This document shows positions 45,449 to 54,514 of a DNA stretch of 64,000 bases, one piece after another (position 1 is the stretch's first letter; each line of letters opens with the position of its first letter). Location: contig CACJPG010000003.1 in the NCBI GenBank assembly GCA_902595225.1, forward strand, positions 33,827-97,826, in the 5' to 3' direction. The notes beneath the pieces were generated by a model. It saw nothing but the letters and a program-made list of their open reading frames with translations. It made no database searches and was not told where the DNA came from. This DNA is from an uncultured Thiothrix sp. (GTDB lineage: Bacteria > Pseudomonadota > Gammaproteobacteria > Poriferisulfidales > GCA-002705445). Both the position numbers and the translations under genes were made by a program.

Positions 45449-47020
45449 ATGAGTACGGTTGTAAAAGATACACATCATGAAGAGCATCCATCAGGAATAA
45501 TGCGATGGATAACAACGACAAACCATAAGGATATAGGAACGCTCTATCTTTGGTTTGCAATGATTATGTTTTTCATTGGAGGTTTAATGGCTTTAGTCAT
45601 TAGATCTGAGCTCTTCCAGCCAGGTCTTCAATTTGTAGATCCTCAGTTCTTTAATTCTATGACAACAATGCATGCACTTGTGATGATTTTTGGGGTTGTG
45701 ATGCCTGCTTTCACGGGACTTGCGAATTGGATGATTCCAATAATGATTGGTGGTCCTGACATGGCTCTACCAAGAATGAATAATTATAGTTTCTGGATAA
45801 TGCCTTTTGCTTTTTCTATGTTGCTCTCAACTTTGTTTATGGATGGTGGCGCACCTGCAGGTGGTTGGACATTATACCCGCCATTAAGTCTTCAAACTGG
45901 AGATGCATTTCCATTTTTAATATTTGCGATTCATTTTATGGGCTTATCTTCAATTATGGGTGCAATAAATATTGTAGCAACAATATTAAATATGAGAGCA
46001 CCCGGCATGACTTTAATGAAGATGCCGTTATTCGTCTGGACATGGTTAATTACAGCATTTTTACTTATAGCTGTGATGCCTGTACTAGCTGGTGGTGTAA
46101 CAATGCTTTTAACCGATAAGTTTTTTGGAACAAGTTTTTTTAACGCAGCTGGCGGCGGCGATCCAGTTATGTTTCAACATATATTTTGGTTCTTTGGTCA
46201 CCCAGAAGTTTACATATTAATTTTACCATCTTTTGGAGTTGTATCGGCAATTATTCCAACTTTCGCCAGAAAGCCGCTTTTTGGATACAGCTCTATGGTT
46301 TACGCTACTGCTTCTATTGCCTTCTTATCTTTCATAGTATGGGCTCATCATATGTTCACAGTCGGAATGCCACTTGCAGGTGAAGTATTTTTCATGCTTG
46401 CAACAATGTTAATAGCGGTTCCTACAGGTGTAAAAGTCTTTAATTGGGTGACGACTATGTGGAGAGGTGCAATGACTTTTGAAACTCCAATGCTATTTGC
46501 AATTGGTTTCATTATTATGTTTACAATCGGAGGGTTTTCGGGATTAATGTTGGCTATTACGCCAGCAGACTTTCAATACCATGATACTTATTTCGTCGTG
46601 GCACATTTCCATTATGTACTAGTACCTGGATCTATATTTGCAATTATGGCCGCGTGTTATTTTTGGCTTCCAAAATGGACAGGAAATATGTACCCGGAAA
46701 CTTTAGGTAAAATTCATTTTTGGCTTTCAACATTTTTTGTAAACTTAACATTCTTTCCGATGCACTTTGTAGGGTTAGCTGGAATGCCAAGAAGAATACC
46801 TGACTACTCACTTCAATTCGCAGATTATAATATGATTGCAAGTATTGGGGCTTTTGGATTCGGCTTTGCTCAATTAATATTTTTATATTTAATAATTAAA
46901 ACAATCAAGGGTGGCAAGAAAGCAACCGACGAAGTTTGGGAAGGTGCAGAAGGCTTAGAGTGGACTCTTTCTTCACCTCCACCATATCATTCGTTTAATA
47001 CACCACCAGTGATTAAATAA
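45449..47020 (+). CDS. coxA: Cytochrome c oxidase subunit I (aa3 type)
   Basis: A protein of 523 residues with 12 membrane helices. The heme/CuB ligands are visible in TMHALVMIFGVVMP, FWFFGHPEVYILILP (His-Tyr cross-link site), WAHHMFTVG and AHFHYVLVPG. It has the E-type K/D proton pathway residues of A-family oxidases. It reduces oxygen to water with proton pumping. Followed by a very small assembly gene and ctaG. Confidence 0.98.
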   Translation: MSTVVKDTHHEEHPSGIMRWITTTNHKDIGTLYLWFAMIMFFIGGLMALVIRSELFQPGLQFVDPQFFNSMTTMHALVMIFGVVMPAFTGLANWMIPIMIGGPDMALPRMNNYSFWIMPFAFSMLLSTLFMDGGAPAGGWTLYPPLSLQTGDAFPFLIFAIHFMGLSSIMGAINIVATILNMRAPGMTLMKMPLFVWTWLITAFLLIAVMPVLAGGVTMLLTDKFFGTSFFNAAGGGDPVMFQHIFWFFGHPEVYILILPSFGVVSAIIPTFARKPLFGYSSMVYATASIAFLSFIVWAHHMFTVGMPLAGEVFFMLATMLIAVPTGVKVFNWVTTMWRGAMTFETPMLFAIGFIIMFTIGGFSGLMLAITPADFQYHDTYFVVAHFHYVLVPGSIFAIMAACYFWLPKWTGNMYPETLGKIHFWLSTFFVNLTFFPMHFVGLAGMPRRIPDYSLQFADYNMIASIGAFGFGFAQLIFLYLIIKTIKGGKKATDEVWEGAEGLEWTLSSPPPYHSFNTPPVIK

Positions 47021-47036
47021 ATTTAGTGGGGTTTTT

Positions 47037-47135
47037 TTGGAAACACGTCAAAAAGTAAAATTAACAACAATATTATTAATAATTATTGCTTTGACAATTT
47101 ACTTTGGATTTTACTTTATTATGTTGAATAGGTGA
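47037..47135 (+). CDS. Cytochrome oxidase small assembly protein (32 residues)
   Basis: A 32-residue peptide starting at TTG 47037, 7 bases after a GGGG Shine-Dalgarno. A basic N-terminus (ETRQKVK) precedes one membrane helix (TTILLIIIALTIYFGFYFIM). The stop is 3 bases before ctaG. Similar one-helix micro-proteins occur between coxA and ctaG in other proteobacterial oxidase operons, so the location and topology support a true gene, although it is short and starts at TTG. Confidence 0.7.
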   Translation: METRQKVKLTTILLIIIALTIYFGFYFIMLNR

Positions 47136-47138
47136 TTA

Positions 47139-47687
47139 ATGGTAAATAGTAAAATAAATAAGATTACAGCAAAAAAACTTTTTTTTATTTGTATTGCAAT
47201 GTTTCTATTCTCTTTTGCTTTAATACCTCTTTATAATGTTATATGCGACGTAACTGGTTTAAATGGAAATACATCAAACTTAAAGGAAAAAGCAAATACT
47301 TTTTCTGAAGCTACTATCATGGAAAGTAATGATAAACTTAACATTCAATTTATATCACATGAAACAATTAAGAATAAATTAGCATTTAAACCAAAAGAGT
47401 TTGAAATGACTATTGTGCCAGGAAAAATTTACAGCACAATGTATGTTGCAACAAATAAATCAGACTTGAAAATTATTGGCCAAGCGGTTCCGAGTGTTTC
47501 TCCAAACGAGGCAGCAAAATATCTCAAAAAATTAGAGTGCTTCTGTTTCGAGCAGCAAACATTTAAGCCTGGAGAGGTTGTAGAATTACCTTTGTATTTT
47601 GCAATTGATGAAAAAATGCCAAAAAGAATAAAAACTGTGACGCTATCTTATTCTTTTTTTGAAACTGTAGATGTTTCAAAGAAATAA
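47139..47687 (+). CDS. ctaG: Cytochrome c oxidase assembly protein CtaG/Cox11
   Basis: A copper chaperone of 182 residues that inserts CuB into subunit I. One N-terminal membrane helix (ICIAMFLFSFALIPLYNVICDVTG) precedes a periplasmic domain with the copper-binding CFCFEQQ motif (near 147-153), then GEVVELPLYFAID. Full length. Lies between the small assembly gene and coxC. Confidence 0.96.
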   Translation: MVNSKINKITAKKLFFICIAMFLFSFALIPLYNVICDVTGLNGNTSNLKEKANTFSEATIMESNDKLNIQFISHETIKNKLAFKPKEFEMTIVPGKIYSTMYVATNKSDLKIIGQAVPSVSPNEAAKYLKKLECFCFEQQTFKPGEVVELPLYFAIDEKMPKRIKTVTLSYSFFETVDVSKK

Positions 47688-47709
47688 ATAAAAAGAAGGG
47701 GGACTTATA

Positions 47710-48579
47710 ATGTCAGATTCAGGAAGTTACTACATACCGCATGGAAGCAAGTGGCCAATCATTGCCTCAATTGCAGTTTGCACGGCAATGGTTGGAGGAT
47801 CAACTCTACTTAATGGAAATCCAAGCGGTAAATATATTTTATTTGTTGGTTTAGCATTAATAGTTTACATGATGGTTGGTTGGTTCAGTACAGTAATTTC
47901 TGAGAGCGAGGAAGGATTGTATGACGCGCAGGTTGATACCTCGTTTAGAATGGGAATGATATGGTTTATTTTTTCAGAAGTGATGTTTTTTGCAGCTTTT
48001 TTTGGAGCACTTTATTATGTAAGGGCTTATTCTCTTCCATGGCTTGGAGGTGAAGGCACAGGTTTAGCTACAAATACATTTTTGTGGCCAAATTATGAAG
48101 CTGTTTGGCCAAATAATGCAAATGGGCCAGGTGAAATTGGCGGAGATTTCAAAGTTATGGGAGCGTGGGGCCTTCCAGCAATTAATACAGCTATACTTTT
48201 GACAAGTGGCGTTACGCTAACTTGGGCACATCATGCCCTTAAAGAAATGAAAAGATTCCAATTAATTATTGGCTTGGGTTTAACTGTTCTTCTAGGGGCA
48301 ATATTTATGTATTTTCAAGCTCTAGAGTATGGTCATGCATTTAATGACTTAAATTTAAACATGGGAAGTGGAATTTATGGTTCAACATTCTTCATGTTAA
48401 CTGGTTTTCATGGTTTCCACGTTACAATTGGAACGATAATGCTATTAGTCATTCTGGCTAGATGTATATATGGCCACTTCAATCCAAAAAATCATTTTGC
48501 TTTTGAGGCCGTTGCTTGGTATTGGCATTTTGTAGACGTCGTATGGTTGGGGCTTTTTGTCTTTGTATATTGGCTTTAA
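47710..48579 (+). CDS. coxC: Cytochrome c oxidase subunit III
   Basis: A protein of 289 residues with seven membrane helices. Typical blocks: FRMGMIWFIFSEVMFFAAFFGALYY, NTAILLTSGVTLTWAHHALK, TGFHGFHVTIG and WYWHFVDVVWLGLFVFVYW at the C-terminus. It stabilises subunit I and its oxygen path. Good Shine-Dalgarno AGAAGGGGG. Its stop abuts the convergent DUF2909 gene. Confidence 0.97.
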   Translation: MSDSGSYYIPHGSKWPIIASIAVCTAMVGGSTLLNGNPSGKYILFVGLALIVYMMVGWFSTVISESEEGLYDAQVDTSFRMGMIWFIFSEVMFFAAFFGALYYVRAYSLPWLGGEGTGLATNTFLWPNYEAVWPNNANGPGEIGGDFKVMGAWGLPAINTAILLTSGVTLTWAHHALKEMKRFQLIIGLGLTVLLGAIFMYFQALEYGHAFNDLNLNMGSGIYGSTFFMLTGFHGFHVTIGTIMLLVILARCIYGHFNPKNHFAFEAVAWYWHFVDVVWLGLFVFVYWL

Positions 48580-48786
48580 TTATTGACCTATGCCATGAGG
48601 CTGAATATAGCCGTTTGAGTACATGTAAATTAATATTATAAATAAAACAACGGATAAGCCTATTCTAACTTTCAGTGCATTTACAACTCTTTTTTTGTTA
48701 CCCTTATCCTTAACCAAGAAGAATAATGAGCTAAAAAGGCTAATTATTATGAGAGAAAACAGAAGTATAAATATTATTTTAAACAT
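48580..48786 (-). CDS. DUF2909 twin-helix membrane protein
   Basis: A protein of 68 residues with two membrane helices separated by a basic loop (FLVKDKGNKKRVVNALKVRIGLS) and ending GYIQPHGI. This is the DUF2909 pattern, a small protein found almost only beside cytochrome oxidase genes in gammaproteobacteria. It is on the opposite strand, inserted between coxC and the SURF1 gene. Probably an assembly or accessory subunit, function unproven. Confidence 0.88.
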   Translation of the reverse strand: MFKIIFILLFSLIIISLFSSLFFLVKDKGNKKRVVNALKVRIGLSVVLFIILIYMYSNGYIQPHGIGQ

Positions 48787-48799
48787 AGAAAAATTTTAA

Positions 48800-49528
48800 A
48801 TGAAACTTAAACTACTTTCTATCATCATTTTTATATCATGTATATCGTTATTTTTATCTTTAGGTTTTTGGCAATTAGACCGAGCGAAAGAAAAGGATAA
48901 TATAGTTAACTTATACAAAAATAGGCAACAAGCGAAAATAGAAAAACTTACAACTATAAGTGACAATAATATATCAAATTTACACTATAGAAATTTTGTA
49001 ATTAAAGGAAGTTACATCAATAAAGTATTTTTAGTAGATAATAAAATTAAAAATAAAAAACCTGGTTTTAATGTTATATCTCCATTTAAGTTAATGAGTA
49101 CTAGCGAAGTCATCCTTGTCGACAGAGGTTGGATAGAGCTTCGTGGTGAGAGGCAAGACATAGTAAAAAACTTCAATTATTTAAATACAGAAGGTATTGA
49201 AAAAAATGTACAAGAAATTAACGGGTATATTTACCCAAGAGTTAAGAGCTATACTATAGGAGATATTTTTATAGATGATAAATGGCCAAGATTAATTCAA
49301 GCAATTAATTTTGATGAAATATCAAAAGTTTTAGGTTCGCAAAACTTTCTTATAAATGGAGTTACTTTTAGGCTAGGCCAAAGTAATAGTTTTGGCTTTA
49401 ATAGGGAATGGAAAATTGTTCATATGAGTAGTAGCAAACACTTGGGGTATGCTTTTCAATGGTTTAGCATGGCAGCTGCTCTTGTAATTTTAATTTTGAT
49501 TTATTTTGTGAGAAAAAAAAATGGTTAG
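48800..49528 (+). CDS. SURF1-family oxidase assembly protein
   Basis: A protein of 242 residues with a membrane helix at each end, the hallmark of SURF1. Conserved segments: LSLGFWQLDRAKEKD near the N-terminus, HYRNFVIKGSY, VILVDRGWIEL and HLGYAFQWFSMA near the C-terminus. It helps deliver heme A to subunit I. Overlaps the next gene by 8 bases. Confidence 0.93.
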   Translation: MKLKLLSIIIFISCISLFLSLGFWQLDRAKEKDNIVNLYKNRQQAKIEKLTTISDNNISNLHYRNFVIKGSYINKVFLVDNKIKNKKPGFNVISPFKLMSTSEVILVDRGWIELRGERQDIVKNFNYLNTEGIEKNVQEINGYIYPRVKSYTIGDIFIDDKWPRLIQAINFDEISKVLGSQNFLINGVTFRLGQSNSFGFNREWKIVHMSSSKHLGYAFQWFSMAAALVILILIYFVRKKNG

Positions 49529-50093
49529 AAAAACTGACTATTCTTCTTTGATAAAAACAAGACTTTACCTTTTTCTGATAATTTTTTCTTTTTTAGGGCC
49601 TCTTTTGTTGGCAACTATTATGTATAAATATAGTGATTTTGTCCCAATTGCGCCACCAAAGTCATACGGAAATCTTATTGATCCAGTAATCACAATGAGT
49701 CCTGAGGATGATTTTGATAATATATTAGAGAAAAAAAAATGGACATTTATGTACGTATATGAAAATGAAACATGTGACCTTTTATGTGAAGCAACACTGT
49801 TCGTAATGCAGCAGGTTAGGGAATCTTTGGGCAGAGAAAGGCAAAGAATTTCAAATATACTTGTTATAAAAGATAATTTTATAAATGAAGATAATAAAAA
49901 AATTATTAATAAATACGATAAAATTCGAATTCTACAAGTGATAAAGAAAGATTTTTTTAAGAAATTAGAAAAAAATCATCTATATATAATTGACCCTTTG
50001 GGTAATATATTTATTTTTTATGATAAAGATTTTAGTGCAAAAGGCTTAAAGAAAGACATCAAGAAAATCTTGAAAGTTTCAAGGATTGGTTAG
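49521..50093 (+). CDS. Oxidase-cluster membrane-anchored thioredoxin-like protein
   Basis: A protein of 190 residues with one N-terminal helix (LYLFLIIFSFLGPLLLATIMY). A soluble domain of SCO/thioredoxin-like character follows: WTFMYVYENETCDLLCEATLFVMQQVRESLGRERQRI (CxxxC near 92-96) and YIIDPLGNIFIFYD. Such genes follow SURF1 in gammaproteobacterial oxidase clusters. The CxxxC suggests copper or thiol chemistry in CuA maturation, but this is inference. Confidence 0.8.
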   Translation: MVRKTDYSSLIKTRLYLFLIIFSFLGPLLLATIMYKYSDFVPIAPPKSYGNLIDPVITMSPEDDFDNILEKKKWTFMYVYENETCDLLCEATLFVMQQVRESLGRERQRISNILVIKDNFINEDNKKIINKYDKIRILQVIKKDFFKKLEKNHLYIIDPLGNIFIFYDKDFSAKGLKKDIKKILKVSRIG

Positions 50094-50099
50094 AGGAGT

Positions 50100-51128
50100 A
50101 TGGATAAACTAAATTACTATTTATTATTTGTTATAACGGTCACCTTTACGGTAATAACACTTGGTGCGTATGTTAGACTGTCACATGCTGGACTAGGTTG
50201 CCCAGACTGGCCTGGCTGTTATGGCTTTTTAATCGGCGTGCCTGATAATGCTGTTGAAATTGCTCAAGCTGAGAGTGCTTATGAAGGATCTAATGTAGAT
50301 ATTGGAAAAGCATGGAAAGAAATGATTCATCGTTATTTAGCTGGTTTTTTGGGAATTTTTATTTTTATAATTTCTTATTTATTTTATAAACATAATAAAA
50401 ATAAACTTTTTGGTATTTCTTTTTTTGTTTCCGCGTTAGTAATATTTCAAGCAACACTTGGAATGTTCACGGTAACTTGGCAATTACAGCCTTTGATCGT
50501 AATGTTTCATTTAGTTGGTGGCTTGGCAATAATATCTTTACTATGGTTAATTTTCCTTAGATATAATAAATTTAATTACTTTAAACCAATTACAGATATA
50601 AGATTTGATATTCCAAAAAGAAATATAAAAAACTTATATGTATTTGCTTATTTGACTCTAATAGTTTTAGTAATGCAGATAATGTTAGGTGGTTGGACAA
50701 GTACCAACTATGCTGCACTTGCTTGTGCCGATTTTCCAAGATGCAATGCTTCTTGGTGGCCGCAGATGGATTTTTACAATGCCTTTGTCGTGGAACTTGC
50801 CACAGATTTAAATTATGAATTTGGGAGATTAGATAGTCCAGCTAGAGTTGCAATACATTTCACACATAGGATATGGGCTATTTTTGCGACTGCAACAATA
50901 ATTTTATTATCTGTATTTTCATTTTTAATAATTAAATCGCCATTTCAAAAAGTATTATCATTATTATTAATTTTATTTTTGGGTATTCAAATTTTATTAG
51001 GTGTGCTTAATATCAAGCTTGGTTTACCAATATTGGTAGCAGTAGGACATAATGGTAACGCTGCTCTTCTTTTAATGTGTTTGGTTACGCAACTATTTTT
51101 TATTAAGAGTATTAAAAATAATACATAA
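50100..51128 (+). CDS. ctaA: Heme A synthase (CtaA/COX15)
   Basis: A membrane enzyme of 342 residues with eight helices, oxidising the C8 methyl of heme O to form heme A. Motifs: GAYVRLSHAGLGCPDWPGCYG with the cysteine pair, MIHRYLAGFLG, FHLVGGLAI, GGWTSTNYAALACADFPRC and FTHRIWAIFA, whose histidines bind heme. Full length. Followed by ctaB 6 bases later. Confidence 0.96.
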   Translation: MDKLNYYLLFVITVTFTVITLGAYVRLSHAGLGCPDWPGCYGFLIGVPDNAVEIAQAESAYEGSNVDIGKAWKEMIHRYLAGFLGIFIFIISYLFYKHNKNKLFGISFFVSALVIFQATLGMFTVTWQLQPLIVMFHLVGGLAIISLLWLIFLRYNKFNYFKPITDIRFDIPKRNIKNLYVFAYLTLIVLVMQIMLGGWTSTNYAALACADFPRCNASWWPQMDFYNAFVVELATDLNYEFGRLDSPARVAIHFTHRIWAIFATATIILLSVFSFLIIKSPFQKVLSLLLILFLGIQILLGVLNIKLGLPILVAVGHNGNAALLLMCLVTQLFFIKSIKNNT

Positions 51129-51134
51129 CTACAA

Positions 51135-52013
51135 ATGTTTGAAATTAAAAACTATAAAGCATATATAGAATCTTCAAAGCCTAAGGTAGTTATGTTAATG
51201 ATCTTTACATCATTTATTGGAATGTTGCTTGCCAATCCACTGGAACTGAATTTAGAAATTTTGATACTAGGAAATATTGGCATAGCATTAATGTCTTTAT
51301 CAGCTGGCTCTATAAATCAGCTTTTAGATCAGAAAATTGATAGCATTATGCATAGAACGAAAAGTAGACCTCTGGTTTTGGGTGTTCTATCCACAAGAAA
51401 CGTAATAATTTATTCCTTTATTCTAGCTTCGGTAGGTTTTTATATATTATACTTTCGTATTAATACTTTAACTGCATGGCTTACTTTGGCATCTTTAGTT
51501 GGCTACGCTTTTATCTATACTTTATATCTTAAGAGAAGTACACCGCAAAACATAGTAATTGGTGGGGCAGCTGGTGCTACGCCACCATTACTTGGATGGA
51601 CGGCAATTACAGGGCAAATAGATTATATAGCTGTAATATTATTTTTAATAATTTTTACTTGGACACCACCACACTTTTGGGCATTGGCCTTACATAGAAA
51701 AGATGAGTATTTCGCAGCGAAGATACCAATGTTACCTGTGACTCACGGCGAACAATATACTAGAGTTCATATGACTTTATATACATTTATGCTAACAATA
51801 GTAAGTTTTTTACCATTTATAATAAAATTTTCTAGTTATTTCTATCTAGCTGGGGCTTTTATATTAAATTTAATTTTTCTATATTACGTTGTTAAGATGC
51901 AAATTCTCAGAGACAATACGCTAGCTAATAAAGTATTTAACTATTCTATAGTATACTTATCAGGATTATTTGGATTTTTACTTGCGGATAGATATTTAGT
52001 ATTACTATTGTAG
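51135..52013 (+). CDS. ctaB: Protoheme IX farnesyltransferase (heme O synthase)
   Basis: A UbiA-family membrane prenyltransferase of 292 residues that adds farnesyl to heme B. The Asp motif NQLLDQKIDSIMHRTKSRPL (near 60-80) and GGAAGATPPLLGW (near 145) are present, with WTPPHFWALALHRKDEY further on. Full length. Last gene of the oxidase cluster; stop is 3 bases from the convergent rpoH stop. Confidence 0.96.
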   Translation: MFEIKNYKAYIESSKPKVVMLMIFTSFIGMLLANPLELNLEILILGNIGIALMSLSAGSINQLLDQKIDSIMHRTKSRPLVLGVLSTRNVIIYSFILASVGFYILYFRINTLTAWLTLASLVGYAFIYTLYLKRSTPQNIVIGGAAGATPPLLGWTAITGQIDYIAVILFLIIFTWTPPHFWALALHRKDEYFAAKIPMLPVTHGEQYTRVHMTLYTFMLTIVSFLPFIIKFSSYFYLAGAFILNLIFLYYVVKMQILRDNTLANKVFNYSIVYLSGLFGFLLADRYLVLLL

Positions 52014-52016
52014 GTT

Positions 52017-52856
52017 TTATAGACTTACTTTAAGTTTAGCAATAGTCTCAGTTTCAATTTGTCTTACTCTTTCTCTAGATATCTCATACTTTTTGGATAG
52101 ATCTTCTAAAGTAAGCTTTGTCTCAGCTAACCACCTACTTTTAATAATGTCTTTACTTCTCTCATCTAGATTCTCTAAAACCGTATATAGCTTTTCACTA
52201 AGCAAATTCTTTTCATTATTTTCTAGAAGTTGATCAGGTTGAAGTTCTTTACTTTCTAAGTAGATAGAGGGAGTAACTTTATCATCATCCTCTTTTTCAT
52301 CAATAGCAACATCATGATTATGCAATCTTTTTTCCATTTCCATAACATCTTTAATAGGCACATTTAAATCATTCGCAATAGATTTTGCTTCTTCGGAAGT
52401 TAAGGAGGCTAATGAGTCCTTTTTTGATCTTAAATTAAAAAATAATTTTCTTTGTGTTTTTGTTGTGGCTACCTTTACAATTTTCCAGTTTTTAATCACA
52501 AATTCATGAATTTCAGATTTTATCCAGTAAACAGCAAATGTGATAAGTTTCAGATTCTTCTCTGGATTATATTTTTTGACAGCTTTCATTAGGCCAACAT
52601 TTCCTTCTTGAATAAGATCATTTAAATTTAATCCATATCCAGAATAGCTTTTAGCAATGTAAACAACATACCTTAAATTGTGTAAAATTAATTTTTTAGC
52701 GGATTCAAGGTCATTTGAGTTTTGTAGCTTACGTCCAAGCTCAACTTCCTCGTCAGTCGTAAGAACTGGTATCGCCATCACATGATTTATGTATGTATCG
52801 ATACTTCCAGTGCAAGATGGAAGAGATGAATATTTGTAATCAATTTCTTTTGTCAT
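52017..52856 (-). CDS. rpoH: RNA polymerase sigma factor RpoH (sigma-32)
   Basis: A heat-shock sigma factor of 279 residues. Region 2 has LRYVVYIAKSYSGYGLNLNDLIQEGNVGLMKAVKKY, then the RpoH-specific box QRKLFFNLRSKK near 135. Region 4 carries the helix-turn-helix TLEDLSKKYEISRERVRQIE. Length fits. It is reverse-strand and divergent from the M16 protease genes. Its promoter carries a CIRCE element, so expression is probably controlled by the HrcA repressor. Confidence 0.97.
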   Translation of the reverse strand: MTKEIDYKYSSLPSCTGSIDTYINHVMAIPVLTTDEEVELGRKLQNSNDLESAKKLILHNLRYVVYIAKSYSGYGLNLNDLIQEGNVGLMKAVKKYNPEKNLKLITFAVYWIKSEIHEFVIKNWKIVKVATTKTQRKLFFNLRSKKDSLASLTSEEAKSIANDLNVPIKDVMEMEKRLHNHDVAIDEKEDDDKVTPSIYLESKELQPDQLLENNEKNLLSEKLYTVLENLDERSKDIIKSRWLAETKLTLEDLSKKYEISRERVRQIETETIAKLKVSL

Positions 52857-52880
52857 ACAATTTGATAATTTGTTAATTAA

Positions 52881-52907
52881 TTAGCACTCATTATACAAGA
52901 GTGCTAA
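52881..52907. promoter_or_regulatory. CIRCE operator (HrcA binding site)
   Basis: A perfect match to the CIRCE consensus: TTAGCACTC, a 9-base spacer, GAGTGCTAA. It lies 25 bases upstream of the rpoH start codon and overlaps the rpoH -10 box, so HrcA bound here would block rpoH transcription. CIRCE normally controls groESL, dnaK or hrcA. All 18 dyad bases match. Confidence 0.95.
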
Positions 52908-52917
52908 TTATAAGCAA
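52890..52917 (-). promoter_or_regulatory. rpoH: rpoH promoter (-35 TTGCTT, -10 TATAAT)
   Basis: On the reverse strand a TTGCTT -35 (52912-52917) and a consensus TATAAT -10 (52890-52895) are 16 bases apart. The -10 lies within the CIRCE spacer. Start near 52883 would give a leader of about 26 bases, too short for an elaborate RNA thermosensor like that of E. coli rpoH, so control would rest with HrcA. The rest of the 52857-53188 gap is AT-rich, with a TATAAT at 53156-53161 that may serve the M16 gene. Confidence 0.75.
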
Positions 52918-53188
52918 CACGTTGAATTTTATACAATAAAAACAATAACTTATATATTATAAAATTATAATATTTTAACCTAGATAATTATAATGTCTTA
53001 ACAATAGTTTTAAATATTTTTCTATCTTAAATATCTTTAATAACTTAAATTCCCACTTTAATTTCTCAATTAAAACAAAATAAAGAGTGTATAGCTTAAT
53101 TAGTAATTCTATTGTGCTATTATAAGATTTAATAAATTTTTAAAAAAATTGAAGGTATAATTTCGGATCAATCAACAGAAAGAGCATT

Positions 53189-54514
53189 ATGAGATATTTT
53201 TTTACAATAAATATTTTCGTATTTTTTTTGTTTTTAGTAATCCCATATTCGAGGGCGGAAGTTATGGAACAAACTTTAGAAAATGGTCTGCAAGTAATTC
53301 TTAAAAAAGATAAAAGAGCACCAGTTGTCACAAGCCACATATGGTATAAAATCGGTTCTGCAGATGAATATAGTGGTAAGACTGGGCTATCACATGCACT
53401 TGAGCACATGATGTTTAAAGGTACAAAAAAATATCCTGGTGGAATTTTTTCCCAAACAATCGCGAAGCTTGGTGGCAAAGAAAACGCCTTCACAAGTAAG
53501 GACTATACTGCATACTATCAAACTCTTCCTTCTCAATATTTAGAACATGCGCTTAAGTTTGAATCAGATAGAATGAATAACCTGGTTATTAAAAAAGAAG
53601 ACTTTCTTAAAGAGATAGAGGTAATAAAAGAGGAAAGAAGATTAAGAACTGACGACCAGCCAGAGGGAGTTGCATATGAGCAGTTATATGCAAGTGCATA
53701 TAATAATAGTTCGTACCATGACCCTATTATTGGCTGGATGGAAGATTTAAATGCAATGAGCGAGCAAGATATTTCTGATTGGTATGATAATTGGTATGCT
53801 CCTAATAATGCTACAGTAGTTATTGTTGGAGATATTGATTTTAAAGAAACACTACAACTTATAAAAAAATATTACGGGCCGAAAAAACGAGTAAAGATAC
53901 AAGATAGAACAATTAGAGATGAGCCCGTGCAATATGGCGCAAAAGAAATTTCTATACAAATAAAAGATAAACCATCGTATATTATTATGGGTTATAAAGT
54001 ACCAAGTCTAAATTCAAAAGATATTGATACATCAGAGTGTTACGCATTATCGGTACTGTCTGGCATACTTAGTAGTGGACAGAATTCAAGACTTCAAAAA
54101 ATTCTTGTTAGAGATAAAAAAGTAGCAAGCTATGCGGATTCTGGTTACTCTATGTTTTCCCGAAATGACCCATTATTTTTAATTGATATCAATCCTCTTG
54201 TTGGTGAAGATACTGAAAAAATACAAAAAGAGCTTGATGCAATTATTGTAGACCTGCAGACAAATCTTGTACATAAGAAAGAATTGGACAGAATTAAAGC
54301 ACAGGTTTTAGCATCAGAGGTGTATCAAAGAGACTCGATTGATTACCAAGCAAGAATTCTAGGAATGATTAAAACTTCAATAGGAGACATTAGTCTTATT
54401 GATAAATATACCGAAAATATAAATAAAGTTACAGCATCACAGGTTAGATCCGTTGCAAAGAAGTATTTAGTTTCAAATTTAAAGACAATTGTTACTGTCA
54501 ATGATGAAAAATAA
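53189..54514 (+). CDS. M16-family zinc protease, active subunit
   Basis: A protein of 441 residues with a signal peptide (about 1-23). Zinc motif HALEH at 69-73 (HxxEH) and the distal Glu in EIEVIKEERR near 150. It has the insulinase/pitrilysin two-domain layout (N-terminal catalytic, C-terminal inactive half). It is followed by a second M16 gene lacking the zinc motif, a typical active/inactive pair of periplasmic peptidases in proteobacteria. Divergent from rpoH. Confidence 0.93.
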   Translation: MRYFFTINIFVFFLFLVIPYSRAEVMEQTLENGLQVILKKDKRAPVVTSHIWYKIGSADEYSGKTGLSHALEHMMFKGTKKYPGGIFSQTIAKLGGKENAFTSKDYTAYYQTLPSQYLEHALKFESDRMNNLVIKKEDFLKEIEVIKEERRLRTDDQPEGVAYEQLYASAYNNSSYHDPIIGWMEDLNAMSEQDISDWYDNWYAPNNATVVIVGDIDFKETLQLIKKYYGPKKRVKIQDRTIRDEPVQYGAKEISIQIKDKPSYIIMGYKVPSLNSKDIDTSECYALSVLSGILSSGQNSRLQKILVRDKKVASYADSGYSMFSRNDPLFLIDINPLVGEDTEKIQKELDAIIVDLQTNLVHKKELDRIKAQVLASEVYQRDSIDYQARILGMIKTSIGDISLIDKYTENINKVTASQVRSVAKKYLVSNLKTIVTVNDEK

